Assembly (NCBI GenBank): GCA_947174955.1
Contig: CAMWKX010000024.1
Coordinates: forward strand, 1 to 11,214
Reading direction: 5' to 3'
Source of the DNA: an uncultured Clostridia bacterium
GTDB taxonomy: Bacteria; Bacillota; Clostridia; Christensenellales; Borkfalkiaceae
DNA length: 11,214 nucleotides
A program made the translations under genes and the position numbers. Below, piece after piece: positions 1-6,990 of the stretch (positions within the stretch are counted from its first letter, which is position 1; every line of letters begins with the position of its first letter). Under the pieces are notes generated by a model. It made no database searches. It had not been told where the DNA came from and worked only from the letters and a program-made list of their open reading frames with translations.

Positions 1-26
1 GTTATACTGTTTTCAGGAGATTAGTT

Positions 27-620
27 ATGGCTAAAAAGAAATACAGCGACGAATCGGTTTTGGCGTACATTCAGGACTACATACAGGAATACGGCTACGC
101 GCCCGCAGTCCGCGATATATGCAAGGGTTGCAATATTCCCTCTACCGCCACGTGCTTTACAATTGTGAACAGGCTCGCCGATCAGGGCTTGATTGAAAAG
201 AGCAGAGTCGGCGAAAACAAGCGCCGCGCTATGACCGTAAGACAGAACGCCGTAAAAATTCCTCTCGTCGGTACGGTTGCCGCGGGCGAGCCTATTTTCG
301 CTCAGGAAAATTACGAGGACTACTTCTCCGTCCCTTCAAACCTTTTCGGAAACGAGGATATGTTTATGCTGACCGTCAAGGGCGATTCAATGATTAAAAT
401 CGGAATGTTCAACGGCGACAAGATTATAGTTAAAAAGCAGGAAACGGCGGATAACGGCGATATCGTCGTCGCCTTGGTTGAGGACAGCGCAACGGTTAAA
501 CGCTTTTTCAGGCGCGGCGGAAAGTTTATTCTGCACCCCGAAAACGACGATATGGATGACTTCGTGTTCGACGAAGTTTCCATTCTCGGCAAGGTTGTCG
601 GACTTATAAGAAGCATATAA
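27..620 (+). CDS. lexA: LexA SOS repressor, S24 self-cleaving family
   Basis: LexA is a DNA-binding repressor of the SOS response that cleaves itself when RecA filaments form on damaged DNA. The 197-residue protein has the usual family length. A winged-helix domain fills about residues 1-70. The latent protease domain carries the cleavage bond Ala86-Gly87 in VAAGEP, the nucleophile Ser121 in GDSM and the general base Lys158 in ATVKRF, so the self-cleavage machinery is intact. The ATG is fixed by AGGAGA at 15-20, 6 nt upstream. It is the only plus-strand gene here and converges on rluB. Only 26 nt of upstream DNA are present. They hold a TATACT at 3-8 but no recognisable Gram-positive LexA box, so autoregulation cannot be judged. 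The identification is firm; the regulon is unknown. Confidence 0.96.
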   Translation: MAKKKYSDESVLAYIQDYIQEYGYAPAVRDICKGCNIPSTATCFTIVNRLADQGLIEKSRVGENKRRAMTVRQNAVKIPLVGTVAAGEPIFAQENYEDYFSVPSNLFGNEDMFMLTVKGDSMIKIGMFNGDKIIVKKQETADNGDIVVALVEDSATVKRFFRRGGKFILHPENDDMDDFVFDEVSILGKVVGLIRSI

Positions 621-621
621 G

Positions 622-656
622 AAAAAGAGGCTTTTAATAAGCCTCTTTTTTATATC
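622..656. terminator. Bidirectional intrinsic terminator between lexA and rluB
   Basis: A perfect 12-bp stem (622-633 with 639-650) closes a 5-nt loop. It begins 2 nt after the lexA stop codon and runs into T-rich DNA on the plus strand. The A-tract at 622-626 supplies a U-tract for minus-strand transcripts. The TAA of rluB (652-650) touches the base of the stem, so one hairpin can end both convergent genes. Confidence 0.9.
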
Positions 657-1348
657 GATAATAAATATGCAACTTCTTGTTTTGTAAGCTTTCTGTACGC
701 GCCTCTGTCAAGTCCGCGCAAGGTAATTTCGCCTATTTTAATGCGCTTTAAAAGCGTAACTTCCTTGCCGATTGCCTCGAACATTTTTCTTACTTCGCGG
801 TTTTTACCCTCGGTAATCGTCACGTGAATTTTTGTGTATTCCTTATTGGTCTCAACTATGTGCGCCTTGCACTTTTTCGTAACGTAACCGCCGATGTCCA
901 CGCCGCTTCTTATGGGGTTGAGTCCCGCCTCGGTAATCGTGCCTTCGATTTTAACAAGGTAAGTTTTGGGTACTTCGTTGGACGGATGCGTCAAGTGCTG
1001 AGCAAGCGCGCCGTCGGTCGTTAATATGAGTAATCCCTCGCTGTCGTAGTCCAGCCTGCCGACAGGGTAAATTCTGCCAGTTCCCTGCGGCATTAAGTCG
1101 AGCACGGTCTTTCTGCCCTTCTCGTCGCGCACCGAACAGATATAGCCCTTCGGCTTATTTAAAATATAATATTCGTTTTTCTTGACGTTTACAGTACTGC
1201 CGTTGACGGTTACGACGTCGTCGTCACCGACGTCAGTGCCGACTTGCGCGGGCTTTCCGTTTATTAACACCGCACCGCTTTCAATCAGTTTATCGCACTC
1301 GCGGCGGGATGCCACGCCGCAAGCGGCAAGGAATTTGTTTACTCTCAT
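650..1348 (-). CDS. rluB: RsuA/RluB-family rRNA pseudouridine synthase
   Basis: This enzyme isomerises a specific uridine in ribosomal RNA to pseudouridine; family members RluB and RsuA act on 23S and 16S rRNA. An N-terminal S4 RNA-binding domain (about residues 1-48) starts with the typical MRVNKFLAACGVASRR pattern. The catalytic domain has the signature GRLDYDSEGLL, whose Asp100 is the expected catalytic residue, and a later motif GKNREVRKMF. The length of 232 residues is normal. It is last in the minus-strand series, 24 nt after the DacB-like gene, with only a weak AGAAG ribosome site. Bacillus keeps an rluB homologue downstream of dacB-spmA-spmB, which favours RluB over RsuA; here spmA and spmB are absent. 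Family is certain; the target base is inferred. Confidence 0.92.
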   Translation of the reverse strand: MRVNKFLAACGVASRRECDKLIESGAVLINGKPAQVGTDVGDDDVVTVNGSTVNVKKNEYYILNKPKGYICSVRDEKGRKTVLDLMPQGTGRIYPVGRLDYDSEGLLILTTDGALAQHLTHPSNEVPKTYLVKIEGTITEAGLNPIRSGVDIGGYVTKKCKAHIVETNKEYTKIHVTITEGKNREVRKMFEAIGKEVTLLKRIKIGEITLRGLDRGAYRKLTKQEVAYLLSI

Positions 1349-1372
1349 AAATTTTCAACTTCTATTTGTACT

Positions 1373-2368
1373 TTAATTTATAGTATACAAATTGCGGCTG
1401 AAAATCAAGTTATTTTCGCAATAAATTTCAAGCTTTGCAAGCGCGTTGCCGTCGTCGGGCGCGCACACGATAAATTTGATGTCCTTGCCCTTTTCCACAA
1501 GAATTCTGCAATCGCCTTCAAGTGCGCACTGTCTGCCGTTGTATTCGAATACCGTATCGGAGCTTATCGTTTCCACACTGTATTTTGCAAAACAGCCGTT
1601 GATTATCGCCGCACTCTTTTCGTACATATCGTAGCAGTTCAAAACTACGCAGACAACGTCCATATTTTCGCGCTCGGCGGACGAAACGAGGCACCTTCCC
1701 GCCTTTTTCGTGTAGCCCGTCTTGACGCCGTTTGCTCCGTCAAGAGAATTGAGCAATTTGTTTTTATTCAGAAAGTGCCTGAAATCGCCCCTGTAACTTC
1801 TTGTTGAAACAACCTCTTTAAAGGTCTGGTTTTTCATAGCGTGACGTGCAATGTTGCAAAGATCCCTTGCCGTCGTGTAGTGCTCGTCGTCGGGCAGTCC
1901 GCTGGGGTTTTTGCAATGCGTGTTGTCGGCGCCCAGCTCTTTCGCTCTCTCGTTCATTCTGTCAACGAATTTTTCGACCGAACCGCTGTGGTGAACGGCA
2001 AGCGCGCAAGCCGCGTCGTTACCCGAACGCAGCATAAGCCCGTACAATAGATCTTTTACGGAAAGCTGCTCGCCCTTTTTAAGGTAAATGCTCGAACCCT
2101 CGACGCCTACGGCAATATCGGGCACGGTAATAACCTCGCTCAGATCGCACTCTTCGGCAACGATTAACGCCGTCATTATCTTGGTCGTGCTCGCCATAGG
2201 CATCTTTGAGTCTATATTTTTGGCGTGCAGAATGTTTCCGCTTTCAAGCTCCATTGCTATCTCGGCAACGCCGTCGGCGGAGGCTTTAACCGTTCCCGCA
2301 GCAGGCACGGAAATTATCAAGGCAAGACAAATTCCAATGGCAAAAACTTTTAAAAATTTCTTAAACAT
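1373..2368 (-). CDS. dacB: D-alanyl-D-alanine carboxypeptidase, S11 family (DacB-like)
   Basis: S11 penicillin-binding proteins remove the terminal D-Ala of peptidoglycan stem peptides outside the membrane. From the ATG at 2368 (331 residues) the protein has a signal peptide (about 1-30, ending near the KASA motif). All three active-site motifs are intact: STTK (60-63), SGN (115-117) and KTG (216-218), followed by a short C-terminal beta domain. The ATG overlaps the end of ytfJ by 8 nt (ATGTTTAA). An in-frame TTG at 2389 would add seven residues and has GGGAG just 3 nt upstream, so the start is not settled. Thirteen cysteines are unusual for an exported enzyme. The position after ytfI-ytfJ and before rluB matches sporulation dacB of Bacillus and suggests a role in cortex or wall trimming; that role is inferred. 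Confidence 0.92.
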   Translation of the reverse strand: MFKKFLKVFAIGICLALIISVPAAGTVKASADGVAEIAMELESGNILHAKNIDSKMPMASTTKIMTALIVAEECDLSEVITVPDIAVGVEGSSIYLKKGEQLSVKDLLYGLMLRSGNDAACALAVHHSGSVEKFVDRMNERAKELGADNTHCKNPSGLPDDEHYTTARDLCNIARHAMKNQTFKEVVSTRSYRGDFRHFLNKNKLLNSLDGANGVKTGYTKKAGRCLVSSAERENMDVVCVVLNCYDMYEKSAAIINGCFAKYSVETISSDTVFEYNGRQCALEGDCRILVEKGKDIKFIVCAPDDGNALAKLEIYCENNLIFSRNLYTIN

Positions 2369-2735
2369 TGTCTGAAAGTTTGTGAACAAGTTCTCCCGTT
2401 TTTTCTATAAGCGTGTCGATAGCGCCCTCTTCCAGTTTCAGAAGACGGCATTCCTTTCCGTCGTCAACCAAAAAGCCCTTGGGCTTAACGGTGATAACCG
2501 TGCCGTTACCGCCCGCAAGCTTAAATCCGTCCGCCTCACGGAAGGTCTTAACGTCGCCGTATTCACCGCCGCCGCCCAAATTTACGACCGTAACCGACGA
2601 TAAAGGAATAACCTGCGTGCCGCTTGCCGTAGTAATAGGGTCGCCTATAACGGTATCCGCGTCGGCGATTTTTTCGATCGGCAAAGCGGGTTTTTCAAAG
2701 CTGTCGTTTTGAGTTGTCTTCAATTTAGTTTTCAT
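2361..2735 (-). CDS. ytfJ: GerW-family sporulation protein YtfJ
   Basis: YtfJ/GerW proteins are small soluble sporulation proteins of unclear biochemical function; in Bacillus the gene lies next to ytfI, is made during sporulation and affects germination. The 124-residue sequence has the family pattern: VIGDPI followed by a GTQVIPLSSV segment (about 29-50), a glycine-rich turn NLGGGGEYG (52-60), another glycine run around 74-78, and a hydrophobic PKGFLV strand (85-90). The start is clear: GGGGGA lies 6 nt before the ATG. The gene overlaps the 3' end of the DUF2953 gene by 11 nt and the 5' end of dacB, so the three are probably translated as a coupled set. Family assignment is strong; function is known only genetically. 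Confidence 0.87.
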   Translation of the reverse strand: MKTKLKTTQNDSFEKPALPIEKIADADTVIGDPITTASGTQVIPLSSVTVVNLGGGGEYGDVKTFREADGFKLAGGNGTVITVKPKGFLVDDGKECRLLKLEEGAIDTLIEKTGELVHKLSDNV

Positions 2736-3255
2736 TTATTTTCCCCCAAATGAATGTAATGAAAAGTCTTGTAAGCGTGATTATATTGATTACGCCCGCA
2801 AGCTTTAAGTAATAGTTTACGTCCGAATGTTCGTAGTTGAGTACCGAGAAATTTTTCAGCTTGGTTTTGCCGCCGTTAACTTTTACGAACGTGTATACGG
2901 CGTCGGTCAGTGTCTTGTTGCCAAGCGCGATATAGGCGTTGTCCGGGTTTTGCAGACCGTAATCGCCCAACTGAACGATTTTTGTGATGCAAAGCTTATT
3001 GAAAATTTTAAGCCAGTTTTCAGGCGTCATCAGCTTCTTGCTTTTGCCGTCGTCTTTATCCTCGTCCTTGTCTTTATCCTCTTGTTTCGGCGGTTTTTCG
3101 GTGTTGACATTCAAAATCGTGATTAATCTGTATAAAGTTACGTTAACGCTTGCGTATTTTTCCGCGGAAGATACGTAGACGTATCCGATTACGTGAACGG
3201 GAAATACGCATATTAAAAAGCCGATTGCCGCGATATAGATCAGCGCCTCACTCAC
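2725..3255 (-). CDS. ytfI: DUF2953 (YtfI-like) membrane-anchored protein
   Basis: This belongs with the DUF2953 proteins, which sit directly upstream of ytfJ in many spore-formers; their function is unknown. Taken from a GTG at 3255 it has 176 residues: an N-terminal membrane helix (about 4-28), a highly charged linker of Lys and Asp/Glu (about 53-74), a globular part and a second hydrophobic segment near the C terminus (about 153-170). A TTG at 3291 would add twelve residues, but it coincides with a possible -10 box, and neither start has a Shine-Dalgarno site. The adjacent ytfJ supports the call more than the divergent sequence does. The charged linker is rich in KDKDED-type repeats and looks disordered. 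Confidence 0.68.
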   Translation of the reverse strand: MSEALIYIAAIGFLICVFPVHVIGYVYVSSAEKYASVNVTLYRLITILNVNTEKPPKQEDKDKDEDKDDGKSKKLMTPENWLKIFNKLCITKIVQLGDYGLQNPDNAYIALGNKTLTDAVYTFVKVNGGKTKLKNFSVLNYEHSDVNYYLKLAGVINIITLTRLFITFIWGKINEN

Positions 3256-3282
3256 GTAAATATTATCTGTAATAAAAATATT

Positions 3283-3311
3283 ATTATACAAATAAATGGG
3301 CTGACGATTAA
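3283..3311 (-). promoter_or_regulatory. Possible promoter for ytfI-ytfJ-dacB-rluB
   Basis: A perfect TATAAT (3288-3283) follows the scpB terminator. The best -35 at 17-nt spacing is TTAATC (3311-3306), a weak 3/6 match that lies within the terminator hairpin. If used, transcription would start near 3276 and exclude the TTG start of ytfI. The region is AT-rich, so chance is a real alternative. Confidence 0.3.
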
Positions 3312-3322
3312 TCCGTCAGCCC
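3290..3322 (-). terminator. Intrinsic terminator after scpB
   Basis: A perfect 9-bp GC-rich stem (GGGCTGACG with CGTCAGCCC, 3298-3306 and 3314-3322) has a 7-nt loop and sits 8 nt past the scpB stop. On the minus strand it is followed by ATTTATTT, a moderately U-rich tail. It probably ends the lysA-M50-scpAB transcript in whole or in part. Confidence 0.72.
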
Positions 3323-3330
3323 GCTGCATT

Positions 3331-4044
3331 TTATTTGATTTTAATAACGTTCTCTTCGCCGTCCAGAAATTCGGGAAGCTCGTAACCCTCTTCGGTTGTC
3401 GGCGCCTTCTTCGGCTCGGCGGGTGCGCCGTTCTCTTCGCCGCCTTCCTCGTCCTCGCCGCTGTATTCGTCCCTGTGGTACAGATATTTACCGCCTTCTT
3501 CTTCGCGCAGTATCGTGTCGTTAAGTTCGGCAATCTGCTTCATCAACTCGTCGTAGTCGGGCAATTCGTCAATTGAATTGAGCCGGAACCTCTTTAAAAA
3601 GTTGTCGGTAGTCATATAAAGTATTGGCTTACCGATTGTATCCCTTCTGCCGCAAGGCTCGATCATACCCAGTTCCAACAGCGTGTGCACCGCATAATCG
3701 CAGTTGACTTGCCTTATCTCTTCCAGATCGCCCTTGGTTACGGGCTGTTTGTAAGCGATAATCGCGGCGCACTCCAGAATAGTCTTTGTAAATTCCTTTT
3801 CCTTTATAGGCGTAAGCACGTCGGAAATCTGCTGCTTGTACGCAGGGTTGGAGGCAAACTGAACTTTGCCGTTGAAAGTGAGAAGCTGTATGCCCCTTTC
3901 AGGTCCGTACTTATCTTTCAGCTCCGCAACCGCCGCATTCACTTCTTTAAGTGAGCAACCGAGCTTTTCGATTATGTACTTTACGGGTACGGCCTCCCCC
4001 GAAGCAAATACTATTCCCTCAATTATATTCGTCAAATTGGTCAT
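3331..4044 (-). CDS. scpB: Segregation and condensation protein ScpB
   Basis: ScpB is a winged-helix (kite) subunit that dimerises and binds ScpA to form the SMC-ScpAB complex, which organises newly replicated chromosomes for segregation. Two winged-helix domains fill about residues 1-160. The most conserved stretches are ECAAIIAYKQPVTKGDLEEI (91-110) and the block around LLELGMIEPCGRRD (122-135) leading into FLKRF (149-153). The ATG is supported by AAAGGA at 4058-4053 with 8-nt spacing, and the gene overlaps scpA by 26 nt. At 237 residues it is longer than Bacillus ScpB (about 197). The extra part is an acidic, Gly/Glu/Pro-rich tail from about residue 180, probably disordered. Identification is firm; the tail's role is unknown. 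Confidence 0.94.
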   Translation of the reverse strand: MTNLTNIIEGIVFASGEAVPVKYIIEKLGCSLKEVNAAVAELKDKYGPERGIQLLTFNGKVQFASNPAYKQQISDVLTPIKEKEFTKTILECAAIIAYKQPVTKGDLEEIRQVNCDYAVHTLLELGMIEPCGRRDTIGKPILYMTTDNFLKRFRLNSIDELPDYDELMKQIAELNDTILREEEGGKYLYHRDEYSGEDEEGGEENGAPAEPKKAPTTEEGYELPEFLDGEENVIKIK

Positions 4045-4837
4045 TGTTCATATCCTTTAAATCCGCGTCGGGATTGCGTTTTATCTTTATGTTGCCGAAA
4101 GCGTCGGTCTGCTCCACGAAAACGTATTGGAATTTAAGCATTTCCAGCAGCGCCTGAAAGGTCGTTATGACCTCGTTGCGCGAAAAACTTGCAAATAACT
4201 CGTCGAACTGAAACTCTTCCCTCACAAGAAGCAGTTCTCTGATAAATCCGACTCTTTCCTGAACCGTGTATTCGTCCTTGGGAATTTCCTTGATATTTTC
4301 CTTTTCGCGTTGCAAGCTCTCGTTGCGGAGCATCAAGTTTGCAAACGCCTGCAACATTGCGTCAACGCTGAAATCTCTGTAAACAATTTTGACCTTGCTG
4401 ATTTCCTTGTCGGGCTCTTTGAAAAAATATCCGACCGTTTCCAGACTCTTCAGCTTGGGCGTGCGCTCTCTTATGAGCTCGAACTCGCGCTGTTTTAACT
4501 GCTCGATAAGCTCCTGCTGTTCGTCTTCCGCGCCTCCTATCTCTTCGCCGTCGATTTCCACGGGCGGCACCAGCGATTTGGACTTGATATAAATAATCTG
4601 CGCCGCCATTGCAAGGTATTCGCTCTCCTTGTCGACGTCGCGGCTCGGCTGTGTTTTCATATATTCGATGTAGTCAAGGAATTGCTCGGTTACCTTGGAT
4701 ACGAAAACGTCGTCAATGTTTATCTTGTTTACGTTGATTAAATGCAACAGTAAATCGAGCGGGCCTTCGAAATCGTCCAAGACGGTATCGTAGTCCACCA
4801 CCGATTCAAAATTTTCGTACTTAGGGTCAATGCTCAT
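4019..4837 (-). CDS. scpA: Segregation and condensation protein ScpA
   Basis: ScpA is the kleisin that bridges the heads of the SMC dimer and carries ScpB. From the ATG at 4837 it has 272 residues. The kleisin N-terminal signature FEGPLDLLLHLI lies at 23-34 and the conserved EYLAMAAQ / IKSKSLVP helix at 73-91. An acidic coiled middle follows (about 97-125), then a C-terminal winged helix for SMC binding (about 190-254). The chosen ATG forms an ATGA overlap with the stop of the upstream protease gene, a standard sign of coupled translation. A GTG at 4858 could add seven residues but would overlap the upstream gene more. It is followed at once by scpB, the usual partner. Confidence 0.95.
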   Translation of the reverse strand: MSIDPKYENFESVVDYDTVLDDFEGPLDLLLHLINVNKINIDDVFVSKVTEQFLDYIEYMKTQPSRDVDKESEYLAMAAQIIYIKSKSLVPPVEIDGEEIGGAEDEQQELIEQLKQREFELIRERTPKLKSLETVGYFFKEPDKEISKVKIVYRDFSVDAMLQAFANLMLRNESLQREKENIKEIPKDEYTVQERVGFIRELLLVREEFQFDELFASFSRNEVITTFQALLEMLKFQYVFVEQTDAFGNIKIKRNPDADLKDMNNDQFDEYN

Positions 4838-5553
4838 AACTTTAAAATCCAGCCCCACGCCGCGGTTATGGGAAATCCTATAATATTTTCTGCAAACCAG
4901 CCGATATATCCGAGTATATCGAAATAGCTTACGATCGTGGCAACCTGCGCGTTCGGCACACGGTCGACGACAAATCCGCAGACAAAACTCTCGATAAGAA
5001 GTATTATCAGTATCAGCTGACCGTAATTGCGCAAAAATCTCTGTACGGGGTTAATCTGCCGCGTAGCGGATTCTACCACTCTGAAACCGTCGAGCGGATA
5101 CAGCGGCAAAAGGTTGAACACGAACGAATACAGACTGTATGCAAAAATCAAATAAAAAGTAACACGTATAAAATACTCGAAATAAACGAGAAACGTGCTG
5201 TATCCGGGGTCGAAAAACCGAAGAATTATAACGTAAATCAAATATGCAATAAACGCTATTATATAGTTTACGATTACGCCCGCCACCGCCGTAGTAAACA
5301 TACCCTTTTTATAGTTGCGGAAATTGGACGGGTCGACGGGTACGGGTTTTGCCCAGCCAAAGCCGACAAGCGCGCATAGAACGAAGCCGACAGGGTCTAT
5401 ATGCTTTATCGGATTGAGCGTCAGTCTTCCGCGCATTTTGGCCGTCGGGTCGCCGTTTTTATACGCGACGTATGCGTGAGCGTATTCGTGAGGTGCAAAA
5501 ACGAAAACTACCGCTATAAGACTCGCAAGATAAAAAATAATTTCTTCTATCAT
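4834..5553 (-). CDS. M50-family membrane metalloprotease (site-2 protease type)
   Basis: M50 enzymes are zinc proteases that cut within or near the membrane. This 239-residue protein has the zinc motif HEYAH (His22, Glu23, His26) near the end of its first helix. The second zinc-site motif is LPLYPLDGFRV, with Asp155, in a later helix. Several further hydrophobic segments lie between and after them. The conserved WAKPVPVDP stretch (67-75) is typical of the short YwhC-like branch found beside scpAB in many Clostridia. No PDZ or CBS domain is present, so it is not a RseP-type enzyme, and nothing shows it is SpoIVFB. Its ATG abuts the lysA stop as TAAATG, without a strong ribosome site. The substrate is unknown. 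Confidence 0.9.
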   Translation of the reverse strand: MIEEIIFYLASLIAVVFVFAPHEYAHAYVAYKNGDPTAKMRGRLTLNPIKHIDPVGFVLCALVGFGWAKPVPVDPSNFRNYKKGMFTTAVAGVIVNYIIAFIAYLIYVIILRFFDPGYSTFLVYFEYFIRVTFYLIFAYSLYSFVFNLLPLYPLDGFRVVESATRQINPVQRFLRNYGQLILIILLIESFVCGFVVDRVPNAQVATIVSYFDILGYIGWFAENIIGFPITAAWGWILKL

Positions 5554-6879
5554 TTACTTCAAATTATCGGGAACGACGTCGTTTCTTACGAGGTCCTCAA
5601 AGGTCTGCTTTTTAATTATCGTCTGCGCCTTTCCGTCTTTTACAAGAATTGCCTGCGGAACAAAGTTGCGGTTATAGTTGCTTGCCATCGAATAATGATA
5701 TGCTCCCGTAGACAGCACGGCGAGAATATCTCCGCTCTCAACTTCGGGCAAAGGCAAGTCTACGCCGATTAAGTCGCCGCTTTCGCAGCATTTTCCCGCA
5801 ATGCTCACCTTCTGAACGTTTGCGGCGTTCACGTCAGCCGCTTTTAAAACCGTGTATTTTGACTGGTAGAGCGAATATCTGGGGTTTTCGAACATACCGC
5901 CGTCTATCGCAACGTATTTGCGTATGCCGGGGATATCCTTTATAGAGCCTACCGTATAAAGCGTAATACCCGCCTCGCCGACAATCGAGCGCCCGGGCTC
6001 GATTAAAAGATAAGGAAGCTTTAAATTGTACTCTTCGGATTTTTCCTTTACGGTATTTATAAGTGTGAGCAAATACTCGGCGTAGTCTTTTTCGGTGAAT
6101 TTAGGGTCCTCGTCGGTGTAATAGATGCCGAATCCGCCGCCCATATTCAGAACTTCGGCTTCGAAACCGAGCTCATTCTTAACTCCCGACATAAATTCGA
6201 TCATATTCTGCGCGGCAAGCGCAAACGACTGCTTTTCGAAAATCTGCGAGCCGATATGGCAGTGATATCCTTTCAAATCGAGATTTTTCAGAGACAAAAC
6301 GTGCTTGGTGTAGTCAAGCGCGGTGTTGTCACGGATAGAAAAACCGAATTTGGAATCGGTTCTCGCCGTCTGAACGAACGCGTGAGTATGCGCTTCCACT
6401 CCGGGGTTTACCCTTATAAGAACGCGCTGTTTAACGTTGTGTTCCTCAGCGATTTTATCTAATATGTCCGCCTCACGGTAAGAATCGATAACGATACCGC
6501 CTACGCGCGCCTCTACAGCCTGCACGAGCTCTTCGTACGTCTTGTTGTTGCCGTGCACGTAGATATCCGCAGCGTTGAATCCCGCTTTGAGCGCGGTGTA
6601 AAGCTCGCCGCCCGAAACGGCGTCGCAGCCTATGTCTTCCTGTTTTGCAATGCAGTACATAGCAAGACAAGAAAAAGCCTTCGATGCGTAAAGCACATTG
6701 CCGTGACCTGCGTAGTTATTATTTATCGTGTTCTTAAAGACACGCATCATATTGCGGATATAATCCTCGTCGTAAACGTAAAGAGGTGTTCCGAACTCCT
6801 TCGCGAGGTTGAGCGTGTCGCAACCGCCAATCTCCAAATGACCTGCGGCGTTCGCTTTCAATGTTTCTCTGCTGTTCAT
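5554..6879 (-). CDS. lysA: Diaminopimelate decarboxylase
   Basis: LysA decarboxylates meso-diaminopimelate to L-lysine, the last step of bacterial lysine synthesis, using pyridoxal phosphate. The 441-residue protein from the ATG at 6879 is of normal length. The PLP lysine is Lys67 in YASKAF. Other motifs are HCHIGSQ (206-212), the phosphate-binding GGGFG (247-251), EPGRSIV (294-300), the active-site CCESGD (364-369) and GAYHYSMASNYN (392-403). It is therefore a complete alanine-racemase-fold decarboxylase. An in-frame TTG at 6924 lies upstream of the predicted transcription start, so it is unlikely to be used. The ribosome site AAAGG (6895-6891) lies in the 3' arm of a large inverted repeat. 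The gene abuts the M50 gene and probably leads the M50-scpA-scpB unit. Confidence 0.96.
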   Translation of the reverse strand: MNSRETLKANAAGHLEIGGCDTLNLAKEFGTPLYVYDEDYIRNMMRVFKNTINNNYAGHGNVLYASKAFSCLAMYCIAKQEDIGCDAVSGGELYTALKAGFNAADIYVHGNNKTYEELVQAVEARVGGIVIDSYREADILDKIAEEHNVKQRVLIRVNPGVEAHTHAFVQTARTDSKFGFSIRDNTALDYTKHVLSLKNLDLKGYHCHIGSQIFEKQSFALAAQNMIEFMSGVKNELGFEAEVLNMGGGFGIYYTDEDPKFTEKDYAEYLLTLINTVKEKSEEYNLKLPYLLIEPGRSIVGEAGITLYTVGSIKDIPGIRKYVAIDGGMFENPRYSLYQSKYTVLKAADVNAANVQKVSIAGKCCESGDLIGVDLPLPEVESGDILAVLSTGAYHYSMASNYNRNFVPQAILVKDGKAQTIIKKQTFEDLVRNDVVPDNLK

Positions 6880-6887
6880 AAAAATAC

Positions 6888-6929
6888 GACCTTTGACAAA
6901 ATCTATACGATTAGATTTTATCAAAGGTC
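6888..6929. repeat. 18-bp-arm inverted repeat over the lysA start region
   Basis: Arms 6888-6905 and 6912-6929 are complementary at 17 of 18 positions, with a 6-nt centre (TACGAT on the plus strand). One arm holds the lysA -10 box, the centre holds the predicted transcription start, and the other arm holds the lysA ribosome site. On the minus strand the repeat is followed by GTATTTTT. It may be a repressor operator, an RNA hairpin in read-through transcripts, a terminator for the upstream gene, or a combination. Confidence 0.88.
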
Positions 6930-6943
6930 ATGCAATTAGTCAA
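6915..6943 (-). promoter_or_regulatory. Sigma-A type promoter of lysA
   Basis: TTGACT (6943-6938, 5/6 match) is separated by exactly 17 nt from TAAAAT (6920-6915, 5/6 match). Transcription would start near 6908 and give a leader of about 29 nt before the lysA ATG. This is the best vegetative promoter in the window and should drive lysA and probably the M50-scpA-scpB genes. Confidence 0.78.
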
Positions 6944-6990
6944 ATATATTGGGGATAATTTACCAAATATATACAATATATTTGATTATC
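6941..6990. promoter_or_regulatory. AT-rich repeated half-sites upstream of lysA, possible operator
   Basis: The 9-mer CAAATATAT occurs three times: plus strand at 6941-6949 and 6964-6972, and inverted at 6976-6984. The last two form a perfect palindrome with a 3-nt centre, and GATAAT/ATTATC extend it with a 4-nt bulge. The first copy overlaps the lysA -35 box. There is no GC-rich stem or T-tract, so it does not look like a terminator. It may bind a regulator, but none is identifiable. Confidence 0.5.

Noticed and set aside
1..26. LexA box in front of lexA
   Set aside because: The 26 nt present contain no GAAC-N4-GTTC type site; the promoter probably lies left of the window.
3040..3100. Tandem DNA repeat in the ytfI-like gene
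   Set aside because: The imperfect repeat reflects a Lys/Asp-rich linker in frame; there is no exact repeat unit beyond the codon pattern.
4834..5553. Calling the M50 protease SpoIVFB, because SpoIVB is encoded nearby
   Set aside because: The protein resembles the short YwhC-like branch found beside scpAB, no SpoIVFA partner is adjacent, and SpoIVB is four genes away.
6880..6924. TTG start at 6924 for lysA
   Set aside because: It lies upstream of the predicted transcription start and inside the inverted repeat; the ATG at 6879 has AAAGG and gives the normal protein length.
6553..6939. A 128-codon plus-strand open frame over the 5' end of lysA
   Set aside because: It is antisense to the conserved N-terminal half of lysA and has no recognisable domain or start signal.
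6941..6984. CRISPR-like repeats
   Set aside because: There are only three 9-bp copies, one inverted, with no uniform spacers; it fits an operator better.
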